Source: an uncultured Spirochaetales bacterium (lineage in GTDB: Bacteria; Spirochaetota; Spirochaetia; Sphaerochaetales; Sphaerochaetaceae). From it: a DNA stretch of 9,407 nucleotides. The stretch covers positions 1-9,407 of the forward strand of contig CALFMX010000036.1 in assembly GCA_937902565.1 (NCBI GenBank), written 5' to 3'. This document shows positions 1-7,571 of the stretch, piece by piece (within the stretch, counting starts at the first letter, position 1; each line of letters opens with the position of its first letter). The notes below the pieces were generated by a model. That model was not told the origin of the DNA. It did no database searches and saw only the letters and a program-made list of their open reading frames with translations. The position numbers were made by a program, and so were the translations under genes.

Positions 1-1
1 T

Positions 2-853
2 GACAAGAAGATCGATGCGTTCGTCGTCAACGGGGTCGAGTGCGAACCCTATCTGACCGCCGACTACCGGGTGATGATGGAGCGTGCCGACGAGGCGTTG
101 CAAGGAGCCCTGATCTGTGCCAAGGCAACACGCGCCCCCCGGGTGATCATCGGTGTCGAGCTGAACAAGAAGGATGCCATCGAACACCTCAAGGCTGTGG
201 TGGAGGAGAAGGGCTATCCCATCGAGATCGTCGGCCTCAAGGTCAAATACCCCCAGGGTGATGAGAAGCAACTGCTCAAGGCCACCCTCAATCGTGAGAT
301 CCCCTCCGGCAAGCTCCCCCTCGATGTCGGGGCAGTGGTTGCCAATATCGGTTCCTGCGTCGCCATCTATGAGGCAGTCACCAGTGGCAAGCCCCTCTAT
401 GAGCGGGTGGTGAGTGTCACTGGTGAGTGCATCGCCAACCCCAAGAACGTCCTCGCCCCGGTGGGGACCAAGGTCAGTGACCTGTTGGCCTTCTGTGGCG
501 GCTTCTCAAGTGAACCCGAGAAGCTGGTCAGCGGCGGGCCGATGATGGGCTTCTCCTTCTTTGATACCGAGACCCCGCTTACCAAGGGGTTCAGCGGCCT
601 GCTCGCCCTCAAGGGTGAGCAGAAGGTGCGTACCACCGCCTGCCTCAACTGTGGGCGCTGTGTCGCCGCCTGCCCAATCGGACTTGTCCCGGCCCTGCTC
701 TACCGCCAGATCGACAACGGTGAGTATGCGGTGGCTATGGCCAACAGCCTGATGGATTGCAAGGAGTGTGGGTGCTGTGCCTATGTCTGCCCGGCGCACA
801 TCCCCCTCGTCCATGGGTTGAAGACCGGCAAGAAGCTGGGGAGGAAAAAATAA
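2..853 (+). CDS. rnfC: Electron transport complex subunit RnfC (5' truncated)
   Basis: Peripheral subunit of the Rnf complex that binds NAD(H) and FMN and passes electrons from the membrane module to NAD+. The window opens inside the gene. Reading in frame from nt 2 gives 283 residues up to the TAA at 851-853, with no start visible. The first residues contain VNGVECEPYLTADYRVM, the conserved RnfC/NuoF-like flavin-nucleotide segment. A later SGGPMMG stretch fits the SLBB-type region. Two ferredoxin motifs follow: CLNCGRCVAACP (Cys codons 641-673) and CKECGCCAYVCP (758-790), the second with one extra Cys. The protein ends soon after the second motif with a short basic tail, without the long repetitive tail of many gammaproteobacterial RsxC proteins. 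Its stop overlaps the rnfD start by one base, so translation is probably coupled. Identification is secure; only the missing N-terminus is unknown. Confidence 0.95.
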   Translation, partial: DKKIDAFVVNGVECEPYLTADYRVMMERADEALQGALICAKATRAPRVIIGVELNKKDAIEHLKAVVEEKGYPIEIVGLKVKYPQGDEKQLLKATLNREIPSGKLPLDVGAVVANIGSCVAIYEAVTSGKPLYERVVSVTGECIANPKNVLAPVGTKVSDLLAFCGGFSSEPEKLVSGGPMMGFSFFDTETPLTKGFSGLLALKGEQKVRTTACLNCGRCVAACPIGLVPALLYRQIDNGEYAVAMANSLMDCKECGCCAYVCPAHIPLVHGLKTGKKLGRKK

Positions 854-1947
854 TGAATACACCTGTGTTGACGGTCTCCTCCTCTCCACACCTGCATGAG
901 AAGAGCAGTACCTCGTCCATCATGTACCAGGTCTCGATCGCCCTGCTCCCCGCCTTGGCGTGGGGCATCTACGCCTTCGGACTCAGGGCCCTGCTGGTAG
1001 TCCTCGTCTCGATCGCGGCCTCGATGCTCAGCGAGTATCTTCTCGGTCGCTTCAGTGATGAGTTCACCCTCTGGGATGGGTCAGCCCTGCTGACCGGCCT
1101 CCTGATCGGGCTCAACATGAGCTCGTCGGTGCCACTCTTCATCCCGGCAGTGGCCAGTGCCTTTGCCATCATCGTGGCAAAGTGGACCTTCGGTGGCTTG
1201 GGAGCCAACTGGGCCAACCCGGCCCTGGCGGGACGAATCTTCGTCTTCTTCTCCTTCACCACCCCGATGTCGACCTTCGTCGCACCCCGCACCCTTGCCC
1301 GTGTCATGCCTGATGCCATCGCATCGGCAACACCGCTTGGGTTGGTGAAGACCGCGGTCTCGGGCGGAAGCGTCGGCCTCGATGCCAACGCACTGCTCGC
1401 CCAGACCGGCTACCCGGCAACGAATCTGGCCCAATCGATCGCTGCAACCACCGGCTTCAACGCCTACACCATCGACTCCTTCCTCGGGAACGTCGGCGGC
1501 TGTATCGGGGAGGTCAGTGCCCTCGCGCTGCTCATCGGCGGCATCTATCTCCTGGTCCGCAAGATCATCACCTGGCACATCCCGGTGGTGTACATGGCCA
1601 GCCTCTCGATCCTCTCCTGGCTCTTCGGCGGTCTTCCAAGCGGCCTCGGCCTCTTTGGCGGCAGCTTCTTCCCACCGCTCTTCTCGGGCGGCTTGATGCT
1701 CGGGGCCATCTTCATGGCCACCGACTACGTCACCAGCCCGATCACCCGCAAGGGTCAGGTGATCTACGCCATGGGCTGTGGATTCTTCACCTTCCTCTTC
1801 AGGTACTTCAGCGGCATGCCCGAGGCGGTGAGTGTCTCGATCCTCCTGATGAACGTCATCACCCCGACGATCGACCGCTTCATCGAACCGCGCAAGTTCG
1901 GCGATACCAGAGAGCAGCGTAAGCTTGCAAAGGAGCGCACAGTATGA
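853..1947 (+). CDS. rnfD: Electron transport complex membrane subunit RnfD
   Basis: Integral membrane subunit homologous to NqrB that carries a covalently bound FMN and is thought to take part in ion translocation. The chosen ATG (853-855) overlaps the rnfC stop as TAATG and has GGGGAGG at 838-844, 8 nt upstream. An in-frame start at 757 would add 32 residues lying inside rnfC and is rejected. The protein is 364 aa, close to the usual ~350. The N-terminus carries the family stretch VSIALLPALAWGIYAFG, followed by many hydrophobic segments. The flavinylation motif appears as DAIASATPL, residues 154-162, with Thr160 as the predicted FMN-accepting residue through a phosphoester bond made by ApbE; no apbE is present in the window. 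The stop overlaps the rnfG start (ATGA). Confidence 0.95.
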   Translation: MNTPVLTVSSSPHLHEKSSTSSIMYQVSIALLPALAWGIYAFGLRALLVVLVSIAASMLSEYLLGRFSDEFTLWDGSALLTGLLIGLNMSSSVPLFIPAVASAFAIIVAKWTFGGLGANWANPALAGRIFVFFSFTTPMSTFVAPRTLARVMPDAIASATPLGLVKTAVSGGSVGLDANALLAQTGYPATNLAQSIAATTGFNAYTIDSFLGNVGGCIGEVSALALLIGGIYLLVRKIITWHIPVVYMASLSILSWLFGGLPSGLGLFGGSFFPPLFSGGLMLGAIFMATDYVTSPITRKGQVIYAMGCGFFTFLFRYFSGMPEAVSVSILLMNVITPTIDRFIEPRKFGDTREQRKLAKERTV

Positions 1948-2501
1948 AAAAGAACATTCGCTATGCGCTGATCCTGCTCACCATCTGTGCCGTCTCGACC
2001 TTCTTCCTGGCGTTGACCAACTCGATCACGGCCCCCATCATCGAGGAGATGGACATCCAGGCCAGACTGAAAGCCCTTGAGGCGGTCAGCGGTGGCCATG
2101 AAATCGGGGAGCAGCATGATGTCGACGGCGTCCACTACGTCAGCTACCAGATTGACCTCAGTGATGGTGGCAATCCTGCCGGCTGGATCCTGGGTCTCAA
2201 GACCAACGGCTATGGCGGTGAGATGACCCTGGTCGCCTCCTACACCCTCGATGGGGTGATGCAGTACGCCCAGCTCCTCAACCACAGCGAAACCCCCGGC
2301 CTCGGCAAAAAGGCGGAGGAGAGCTGGTATATGGAGAAGTTCAAGAATACCGGAGGCTCGAATCCGGTGCCGACCACGAAGGCGATGCTCAGCGCCGGTG
2401 ACGCGCAGGCGGTCAGCGGCTCAAGCGTGACCTTCACTGCCATCGCCAAGGCGATCGCCGCCGGCAGCAACTACGTCAAGGGCCTGGGAGGTGCACTATG
2501 A
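1944..2501 (+). CDS. rnfG: Electron transport complex flavoprotein subunit RnfG, with atypical flavin site
   Basis: Homologue of NqrC: a single N-terminal membrane anchor (about residues 7-30) and an extracytoplasmic FMN-binding domain that relays electrons between RnfD and the intramembrane Fe-S centre. It has 185 aa, slightly shorter than E. coli RsxG (206). Family signatures are the GYGGEMTLVAS stretch and HSETPGLGKKA. The flavinylation motif, normally D-x-x-S-G-A-T-x-T, reads D153-A-Q-A-V-S-G-S-S-V-T163. Ser161 therefore occupies the place of the FMN-bearing Thr, and Ser160 replaces the preceding Ala. The reading was checked in codons 2400-2432 (AGC GGC TCA AGC GTG ACC). ApbE-type transferases are known to use Ser in some proteins, so the subunit may still be flavinylated. 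It overlaps rnfD and rnfE by 4 nt each. Confidence 0.92.
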   Translation: MKKNIRYALILLTICAVSTFFLALTNSITAPIIEEMDIQARLKALEAVSGGHEIGEQHDVDGVHYVSYQIDLSDGGNPAGWILGLKTNGYGGEMTLVASYTLDGVMQYAQLLNHSETPGLGKKAEESWYMEKFKNTGGSNPVPTTKAMLSAGDAQAVSGSSVTFTAIAKAIAAGSNYVKGLGGAL

Positions 2502-3124
2502 AACTGAATATGAATGAATTGACCAAGGGCATCTTCAAGGAGAACCCGGTCTTCATCATCGTCCTGGGCCTCTGCCCGACCCTCGGTGTCTCGACACAGG
2601 TCTCCAACGCCCTCGGTATGTCTGCAGGTGTCTTGTTCGTGCTGCTCTTCAGCAACCTGCTGATCTCAGCACTGCGCAATTTCATCCCCGACTCGATCCA
2701 CATCCCCGCCTACATCGTCATCATCGCAAGCCTTGTGACGATCATCGAGCTGGTGATGCATGCGTTCGTGCCGGCCCTCTACAGTGCATTGGGTGTCTAT
2801 CTTCCCCTGATCGTCGTCAACTGCATCATCCTCGGCCGCGCCGAGGCGTTTGCAGCGCGCAACACCGTCATGGATTCAATCCTCGATGCAATCGGGATGT
2901 CCATCGGCTTCGCCCTTGGCCTGATCCTGATCTCGGTGATCCGTGAACTCTTCGGCAGCGGGACGATCTCCCTCTTTGCCATGGGCAACTTCGATGGAGT
3001 CATCCGTATCCCCTGGTTCTACAACAATCCGATCAGGGTCATGAGCCTGGCTCCCGGTGCGCTCCTCTTGATGGGATATCTGAAGGCGTTCTTCGACTGG
3101 AAGAGCGCACGTAAGAAAGGGTGA
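2498..3124 (+). CDS. rnfE: Electron transport complex membrane subunit RnfE
   Basis: Six-helix membrane protein of the NqrD/RnfE family, 208 aa. It is paralogous to RnfA and packs against it in inverted orientation, the pair holding an intramembrane [2Fe-2S] centre. The two expected ligand cysteines are visible: Cys26 in VLGLCPTLGVST and Cys109 in VVNCIILGRAEAFAARN. The N-terminal KGIFKENPVFIIVLGLCP is a strong RnfE signature. The start at 2498 overlaps the rnfG stop (ATGA) and has GGGAGG at 2486-2491, 6 nt upstream; a second in-frame ATG at 2510 is less well placed. The C-terminus ends in a basic segment (WKSARKKG), as expected for a membrane protein's cytoplasmic tail. Confidence 0.95.
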   Translation: MKLNMNELTKGIFKENPVFIIVLGLCPTLGVSTQVSNALGMSAGVLFVLLFSNLLISALRNFIPDSIHIPAYIVIIASLVTIIELVMHAFVPALYSALGVYLPLIVVNCIILGRAEAFAARNTVMDSILDAIGMSIGFALGLILISVIRELFGSGTISLFAMGNFDGVIRIPWFYNNPIRVMSLAPGALLLMGYLKAFFDWKSARKKG

Positions 3125-3129
3125 AAACG

Positions 3130-3723
3130 ATGAGCTATATTGCAATATTACTGACCTTTGTCTTTATCAATAACTTCATACTGGTACAGTTCTTGGGCCT
3201 GTGTCCCTTCATCGGGGTCTCCAAGAACAGCGCCAATGCCATCGGCATGGGCGTCTCGGTCACCTTCGTCACCACCGTTGCAAGTGTGGTCACCTGGGCG
3301 GTCTACTACTTCCTTCTGGTGCCGATGAGCCTCGAGTACCTGCAGACGCTGACCTTCATCCTGGTCATCGCCAGCCTGGTCCAGCTCTTGGAGATGGTCA
3401 TCCAGAAGATCAGCCCGGCCCTCTACCAGGCGCTCGGCATCTACCTGCCCCTGATCACCACCAACTGTGCGGTCCTCGGTATCGCCATCATCAACATCAC
3501 CAACAACTACAACGTGATGGAGGCCTTCACCGCCGGCTTTGCCGCCGGGGCGGGCTTTACCCTCGCCATCGTGCTGATGAGCAATATCCGTGAGAAGCTG
3601 GACCTGATGCCGGTCAGGCGCGCGTTCCGTGGTATGCCGATCGCATTCATCTCCGCCGGTCTGATGGCCTTGTCGTTCATGGCGTTCGACAAGTCGCTGT
3701 TGACCAACCTGCACTTGGTATAG
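3130..3723 (+). CDS. rnfA: Electron transport complex membrane subunit RnfA
   Basis: Six-helix membrane protein of the NqrE/RnfA family and inverted-topology partner of RnfE. Cys25 (FLGLCPFIGVSKN) and Cys113 (TTNCAVLGIAIIN) are the expected Fe-S ligands. I start at ATG 3130 (197 aa) rather than the in-frame GTG at 3121. The 3130 start gives MSYIAILLTF, which aligns with the usual RnfA N-terminus and puts the first ligand at residue 25 as in E. coli RsxA. It also has a purine-rich AAAGGGTGA stretch (3116-3124) at a suitable distance, whereas GTG 3121 has no visible ribosome binding site. The first ~20 codons are unusually AT-rich, using ATA and TTA, compared with the rest of the operon. It follows rnfE by 5 nt. 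Confidence 0.94.
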   Translation: MSYIAILLTFVFINNFILVQFLGLCPFIGVSKNSANAIGMGVSVTFVTTVASVVTWAVYYFLLVPMSLEYLQTLTFILVIASLVQLLEMVIQKISPALYQALGIYLPLITTNCAVLGIAIINITNNYNVMEAFTAGFAAGAGFTLAIVLMSNIREKLDLMPVRRAFRGMPIAFISAGLMALSFMAFDKSLLTNLHLV

Positions 3724-3734
3724 GGGGTGAGGCA

Positions 3735-4535
3735 ATGAATATTCTACTGGCATTGGTAACAGTGGCACTGCTTGGTGGCATCTTCGGTTTCGGTCTCTCC
3801 TACGCAGAGAAGAAGCTAGCCATCAAGAAGGATGAGAAGCTGCTCGAGCTCGAGCCGATCATGCCCGGGGTCAACTGCGGGGTCTGCGGCTACGCAGGAT
3901 GCAACGCATACGCCTCGGCTATCGCCAAGGATGGGGCCGTGTTGAACCTCTGTGCCCCCGGCGGCGCTGAACTGGTGAAGAAGATCAGCGCGATCATGGG
4001 GATGGTTGTCGATGAGAACCCCGATGAGCGACGCAAGGTCGCCCATGTCATGTGCAAGGGGAACGTCGAGTTCACCGCCAAGGACTACACCTATGACGGG
4101 CCGATGGATTGCAACGCCGCCGCCCTGCTCATGGGAGGGGACAACACCTGCAAGGATGGGTGCCTCAGGATGGGCAGCTGTATCAAGGTCTGCCCGACCG
4201 ATGCGATCAGCCGAGACAAGGATGGCTACATCATCGTCGACGAGGCGAAGTGCATCAGCTGCGAGAAGTGCGTCGCAATCTGTCCGACCCACGTCATGCA
4301 TATGATCTACGAGGATAGCGAGTACTCCATCGACTGCAACAGCAAACTGCCGGGCGGACAGGTACGCAAGTTCTGCTCTGTCGGCTGTATCGGGTGCAAG
4401 ATCTGTGAGAACAAGTATCCTGAATCAGGGTGCACGGTCGAGAGCTACCTGGCTCACTTCGACCAGGCGGTCCCACACTCCCAGATTGGGGAGGCGGCCG
4501 AAGCGTGCCCGACGAAGATCATCAGAAAACGGTAA
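3735..4535 (+). CDS. rnfB: Electron transport complex Fe-S subunit RnfB, long form with one cluster site lost
   Basis: Entry point for electrons from reduced ferredoxin. It has 266 aa, the long type found in anaerobes, versus 192 in E. coli. Residues 2-23 form a membrane anchor. The Fe-S hook domain has C48-x2-C51-x4-C56-x16-C73. Further Cys residues at 107, 126, 201 and 214 may bind another cluster. The first ferredoxin pair is intact: C139, C143, C149, C153 and C173, C176, C179, C183. The second pair is altered. Motif three reads C218-x2-C221-x2-C224-x3-Y228-P, and motif four reads H248-x2-I251-x2-A254-x3-C258-P. Since each cluster in such a fold takes three Cys from one motif and the fourth from the other, cluster C218/C221/C224/C258 survives and its partner has no ligands left. 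A G-run at 3723-3727 lies 7 nt before the ATG. Confidence 0.95.
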   Translation: MNILLALVTVALLGGIFGFGLSYAEKKLAIKKDEKLLELEPIMPGVNCGVCGYAGCNAYASAIAKDGAVLNLCAPGGAELVKKISAIMGMVVDENPDERRKVAHVMCKGNVEFTAKDYTYDGPMDCNAAALLMGGDNTCKDGCLRMGSCIKVCPTDAISRDKDGYIIVDEAKCISCEKCVAICPTHVMHMIYEDSEYSIDCNSKLPGGQVRKFCSVGCIGCKICENKYPESGCTVESYLAHFDQAVPHSQIGEAAEACPTKIIRKR

Positions 4536-4538
4536 TAC

Positions 4539-6443
4539 ATGAGAGTACTGACCGGTGCGTACTGCCAACTAGGCCATGGTGTCCCACTACCTGCATTCGA
4601 GCGGGTAGTGGAAACTGTGTTCACGCCCCTGTTGACGCTCCTGCACCACCGACGGGAGGTGACGCTGCAGCTCAGCCTCTCCATTGCCTTTATCGAGTAC
4701 CTCGATACCAGCCACATGCCCCTCTCCCTCCTGCTCGCCGACCTCTGTCGAAGTGACAAGATCGAGTTGCTCGGAGGGACCTACCACCAGCCGATCCTCA
4801 ACCTCATCGGGCCCAAGGACCGATCGAACCAGATCGAGATGATGACCACGGCGCTGAGAAAGCGCTTTGCCCAGCGGCCGAAGAACTTCTTCAGCTACGC
4901 CCAGATCTTCAGCCCCGCCTACATCAACGCCCTCAATCTCTGCTGTATGGAGACGGTCATCACCTCGGTGGAGGGGACCGGTGTGGGAGGCAGCGGCTAC
5001 CGGGATGAGCCCTACCTGATGCAGGAGATGGGCAAGAGCGTGACCATCATCCCGACCAATGATGCCGTCAGCCGTGCGGTGCGTGACTTTGGGGCGGGCA
5101 CGATCACCTTTGCCGCCCTGCTGCGCCGGGTCAAGGAGGTGCAGCAGAGCCAGACCCACTTCTTGATGGCGATGGTCAACCTCGACCAGCTCGTCCAGGG
5201 GGGGATTACGGCAGGGGAGTGCGACGAACTCTTCACCCTCCTGCTCGACCACGGCAGCAACCCGGTCGAGGAGATCCTCGGGGAGGAGGAGTGTCTGCCC
5301 AAGGGGTACCTCCCCGTCGGATGGTATGGCCATGATGCCGAACGGGGGGGCCTCTCTACGATCAACGACCTCCTCGTGCTGGATGAGAGCCTCGCCTACC
5401 TCTACGGACGCTACATCACCATGGTGGAACATGCCCGGCTCTACAAGAAGGACAAGGATGTTCGCCGGCGCCTCGAGTCCCTGATCCAGCGTGCCAGTGC
5501 AGGGACCCCCTTTCTCTATGACGCCCATGCCTCCATGGTGCGCCCTTCGATCAGGACCCTCCTGTGGCGCACCATCAGCGAGATGGATTCGATCCTCTCC
5601 TCGCTTGAGGACCACACCTACGTCCAGGTCGCCGACTACGACCTGGATGAGCTGGAGGAGCATCTGGTCATCAGCAAGAACCTCAGCTGCGTCATCGACA
5701 GCAAGGGAGGGTCGCTCGATGAGCTGACCTATCTGCCATCCCTCCACAACTACGGCGATGCGTACGCCCTGCTCGACGGGATGGCGAGCTCACACAGCTG
5801 CCTGCACCCGCCGCACAGCGGGGAGAAGCGGCGCCTCTTCACCGATGTGATCCTCAAGGCGGGGACCAGCCTCGAGGAGTACGACAAGCGTGATGGCAGC
5901 ACCTGCCTCGATCTGGGGCGCTTCTGCTACCGCATCGAGGTGTTGGACCGCAAGGCGACGGAATTCAGGGCCTCCCACACGGTCATGGAGCATGACCTGC
6001 TCCCCGGTTCCCTTGAGCTGGCCAAACACTACAAGGTGCGGCAGAACACGGTCTTCGTCGAGATCACCATCACCAACCTCGCCGACGAACAGGCCACCTT
6101 CATCTATGGATGCGAGATCCCGATCTCGCTCTCGACCCGGAGCCTGCCGGTCTCATGCATGCTCATGGACGGCAAGAAGGGCAGCATGGTCGAGGAGAGC
6201 GAGATGGTCAGGCGGGGGGTGAAGACGATCAGGGTACACGATGAACCCAACAGCACGATGATCTCCCTGGTGTGTGATAATCGCTTTACCTTATTGAAGG
6301 AAGATTATACCATTGGGTGCAGGACCACCCTGGGCGATGAGACCATCTATCTCCACACCCTCTTCATGCCCGCATTCACCCTCGACCTGGAGAGCGGGGA
6401 ACAGAAGAAGATTACCTTGGGCTTCAGGGTGGAACGCAAATAA
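4539..6443 (+). CDS. GH57 / DUF1926 family protein, probably catalytically inactive
   Basis: A 634-aa protein with no signal peptide that I align from memory, end to end, with Thermococcus-type 4-alpha-glucanotransferase of glycoside hydrolase family 57. Colinear landmarks: residues 75-102 (IELLGGTYHQPIL followed by GPKDRSNQIEMM) match the GFYEPVLAAIPKEDR-type region; 283-349 match the helical domain leading to R-R-T-x-W; 383-634 match the C-terminal beta domain (DUF1926), including GGSLDEL (390-396) and NYGD. The active-site regions do not match. The N-terminal H-x-H-Q-P motif is replaced by YCQLGHGVP. The stretch that should hold the nucleophile Glu reads SYAQIFSP (119-126) with no Glu. The YWHG substrate motif is absent. 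Asp216 may correspond to the acid/base Asp. The start lies 3 nt after rnfB with only a weak ribosome binding site, suggesting translational coupling. Family placement is fairly sure; loss of activity is inferred. Confidence 0.75.
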   Translation: MRVLTGAYCQLGHGVPLPAFERVVETVFTPLLTLLHHRREVTLQLSLSIAFIEYLDTSHMPLSLLLADLCRSDKIELLGGTYHQPILNLIGPKDRSNQIEMMTTALRKRFAQRPKNFFSYAQIFSPAYINALNLCCMETVITSVEGTGVGGSGYRDEPYLMQEMGKSVTIIPTNDAVSRAVRDFGAGTITFAALLRRVKEVQQSQTHFLMAMVNLDQLVQGGITAGECDELFTLLLDHGSNPVEEILGEEECLPKGYLPVGWYGHDAERGGLSTINDLLVLDESLAYLYGRYITMVEHARLYKKDKDVRRRLESLIQRASAGTPFLYDAHASMVRPSIRTLLWRTISEMDSILSSLEDHTYVQVADYDLDELEEHLVISKNLSCVIDSKGGSLDELTYLPSLHNYGDAYALLDGMASSHSCLHPPHSGEKRRLFTDVILKAGTSLEEYDKRDGSTCLDLGRFCYRIEVLDRKATEFRASHTVMEHDLLPGSLELAKHYKVRQNTVFVEITITNLADEQATFIYGCEIPISLSTRSLPVSCMLMDGKKGSMVEESEMVRRGVKTIRVHDEPNSTMISLVCDNRFTLLKEDYTIGCRTTLGDETIYLHTLFMPAFTLDLESGEQKKITLGFRVERK

Positions 6444-6462
6444 ATCAACTGGAGACCACACC

Positions 6463-7567
6463 ATGTACTTCCAAAATAAATCACTGTTTGAAACCATCAA
6501 GGAAGAAGCCTATACCGTCTGGAGGCGGCTTTGACCCCGTAGCACTGAAGAAAGAGATCGAGGAACTGGAGGCGAAGACCCTCGTCACCGGCTTCTGGGA
6601 TGACCGCAAGGGGGCAGAGGCCCTCTTCTCAACCCTCAACGGCCTTAAGGACCTCTACCATCCCTGGCACGAGTTGATCGAGTCCATCGACGAGATGGCC
6701 GACCTCTTGGAGGTCTACGCCGATGAGCCGGACAACGAGGAGGAGCAGGGGCAGATCGACGAACAGATCCTCGCCCTGGAAAAACAGTACGATGCACTGA
6801 AGCTGACCACCCTCCTGGATGGGAAGTTCGACAAGAATGACTGCTTTTTGACCATCCACGCCGGTACCGGCGGCAACGAGGCGAGTGACTGGGCCAACAT
6901 GCTCCTGCGCATGTATCTGCGCTACTGCGAGATCGCCGGATTCAAGAGCCAGGTCCTTGACCTGCTCGAGGATGAAGGGGGGATCAAGAGTGCGACCATC
7001 CGCGTCAGCGGACCCTACGCCTACGGCTACCTCAAGGGGGAGGCTGGGGTGCACCGCCTGGTGCGTATCAGCCCCTTCGATTCACAGAAGCGGCGCCACA
7101 CCTCCTTTACCAGTGTCTACGCATCCCCGGTGGTGGACGACACCATCGAGATCGACCTCAAGCCCGAGGACTACCGCCTCGACACCTACCGTGCCGGAGG
7201 GGCAGGGGGGCAGCACGTCAACAAGACGGACAGTGCGGTGCGCATCACCCACTTCGAGAGCGGTATCGTCGTACAGTGCCAGAATGAGCGTAGCCAGCTG
7301 ATGAACAAGGACATCGCCTTCAAGATGCTCAAGGGACGGCTCTATGAGTACTACCGGCAGAAGCAGGAGGCGGAGCACCAGAAGGATGCGATCGAGAAGA
7401 AGGAGATCACCTGGGGAAGCCAGATCCGCTCCTATGTCTTCCAGCCCTACACGATGGTCAAGGACCACCGCACCAACACCTCGATCGGCAATATCCAAGG
7501 GGTCATGGACGGGGAGATCAAGCCCTTCATCGAGAGCTACCTGCAGTGGGCACAGGGCCAGGAGTAG
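6463..7567 (+). CDS. prfB: Peptide chain release factor 2 (programmed +1 frameshift)
   Basis: Recognises UGA and UAA stop codons and triggers peptide release on the ribosome. The first 23 codons, from ATG 6463 (GGAG at 6451-6454, 8 nt upstream), end at an in-frame TGA (6532-6534). A +1 shift at CTT moves to GAC at 6533, and the remaining 344 codons run to TAG 7565-7567. The joined protein is 367 aa, matching the usual ~365. The UGA-recognising SPF tripeptide lies at residues 203-205 and the catalytic GGQ at 248-250, in AGGAGGQHVNKT. The N-terminal part after the shift (DPVALKKEIEELEAKT, then FWDD) is typical of RF2. A TTG at 6488 could start the second frame without a shift, but it has no ribosome binding site and gives an atypical N-terminus. 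The gene lies 19 nt after the GH57-like gene and 4 nt before the next gene. Confidence 0.96.
6521..6535 (+). promoter_or_regulatory. RF2 autoregulatory +1 frameshift site
   Basis: The site reads GGAGG-CGG-CTT-TGA-C. It contains a Shine-Dalgarno-like GGAGG (6521-6525), exactly 3 nt of spacer, the slippery Leu codon CTT (6529-6531), the in-frame stop TGA, and a following C that makes termination weak. Each element and the spacing match the well-studied E. coli prfB site. When RF2 is scarce, the ribosome pauses at TGA, the Leu-tRNA slips to TTT and reading continues at GAC, so RF2 level controls its own synthesis. Confidence 0.95.
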
Positions 7568-7571
7568 GGGG

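Noticed and set aside
3137..3148. 12-nt perfect palindrome ATATTGCAATAT at the start of rnfA, considered as an operator
   Set aside because: It lies within codons 3-7 of rnfA in an AT-rich start region, in the middle of a tightly packed operon with no promoter nearby; a chance palindrome is more likely.
3148..3768. Reverse-strand open frame of 206 codons opposite rnfA
   Set aside because: It is His/Asp/Gln-rich low-complexity translation typical of the antisense of a membrane protein gene, with no plausible start context.
4587..5747. Reverse-strand open frame of 386 codons opposite the GH57-like gene
   Set aside because: It lies wholly within a gene with family similarity on the + strand, has no recognisable domain, and arises from the G/C-ending codon pattern that leaves the antisense frame free of stops.
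6444..6462. Possible terminator or promoter in the gap before prfB
   Set aside because: The 19-nt gap holds only the ribosome binding site; no inverted repeat or T-run is present.
6488..7567. prfB starting at TTG 6488 without a frameshift
   Set aside because: There is no ribosome binding site and the N-terminus is unlike RF2, while the ATG at 6463 with a full recoding site gives the expected length and motifs.
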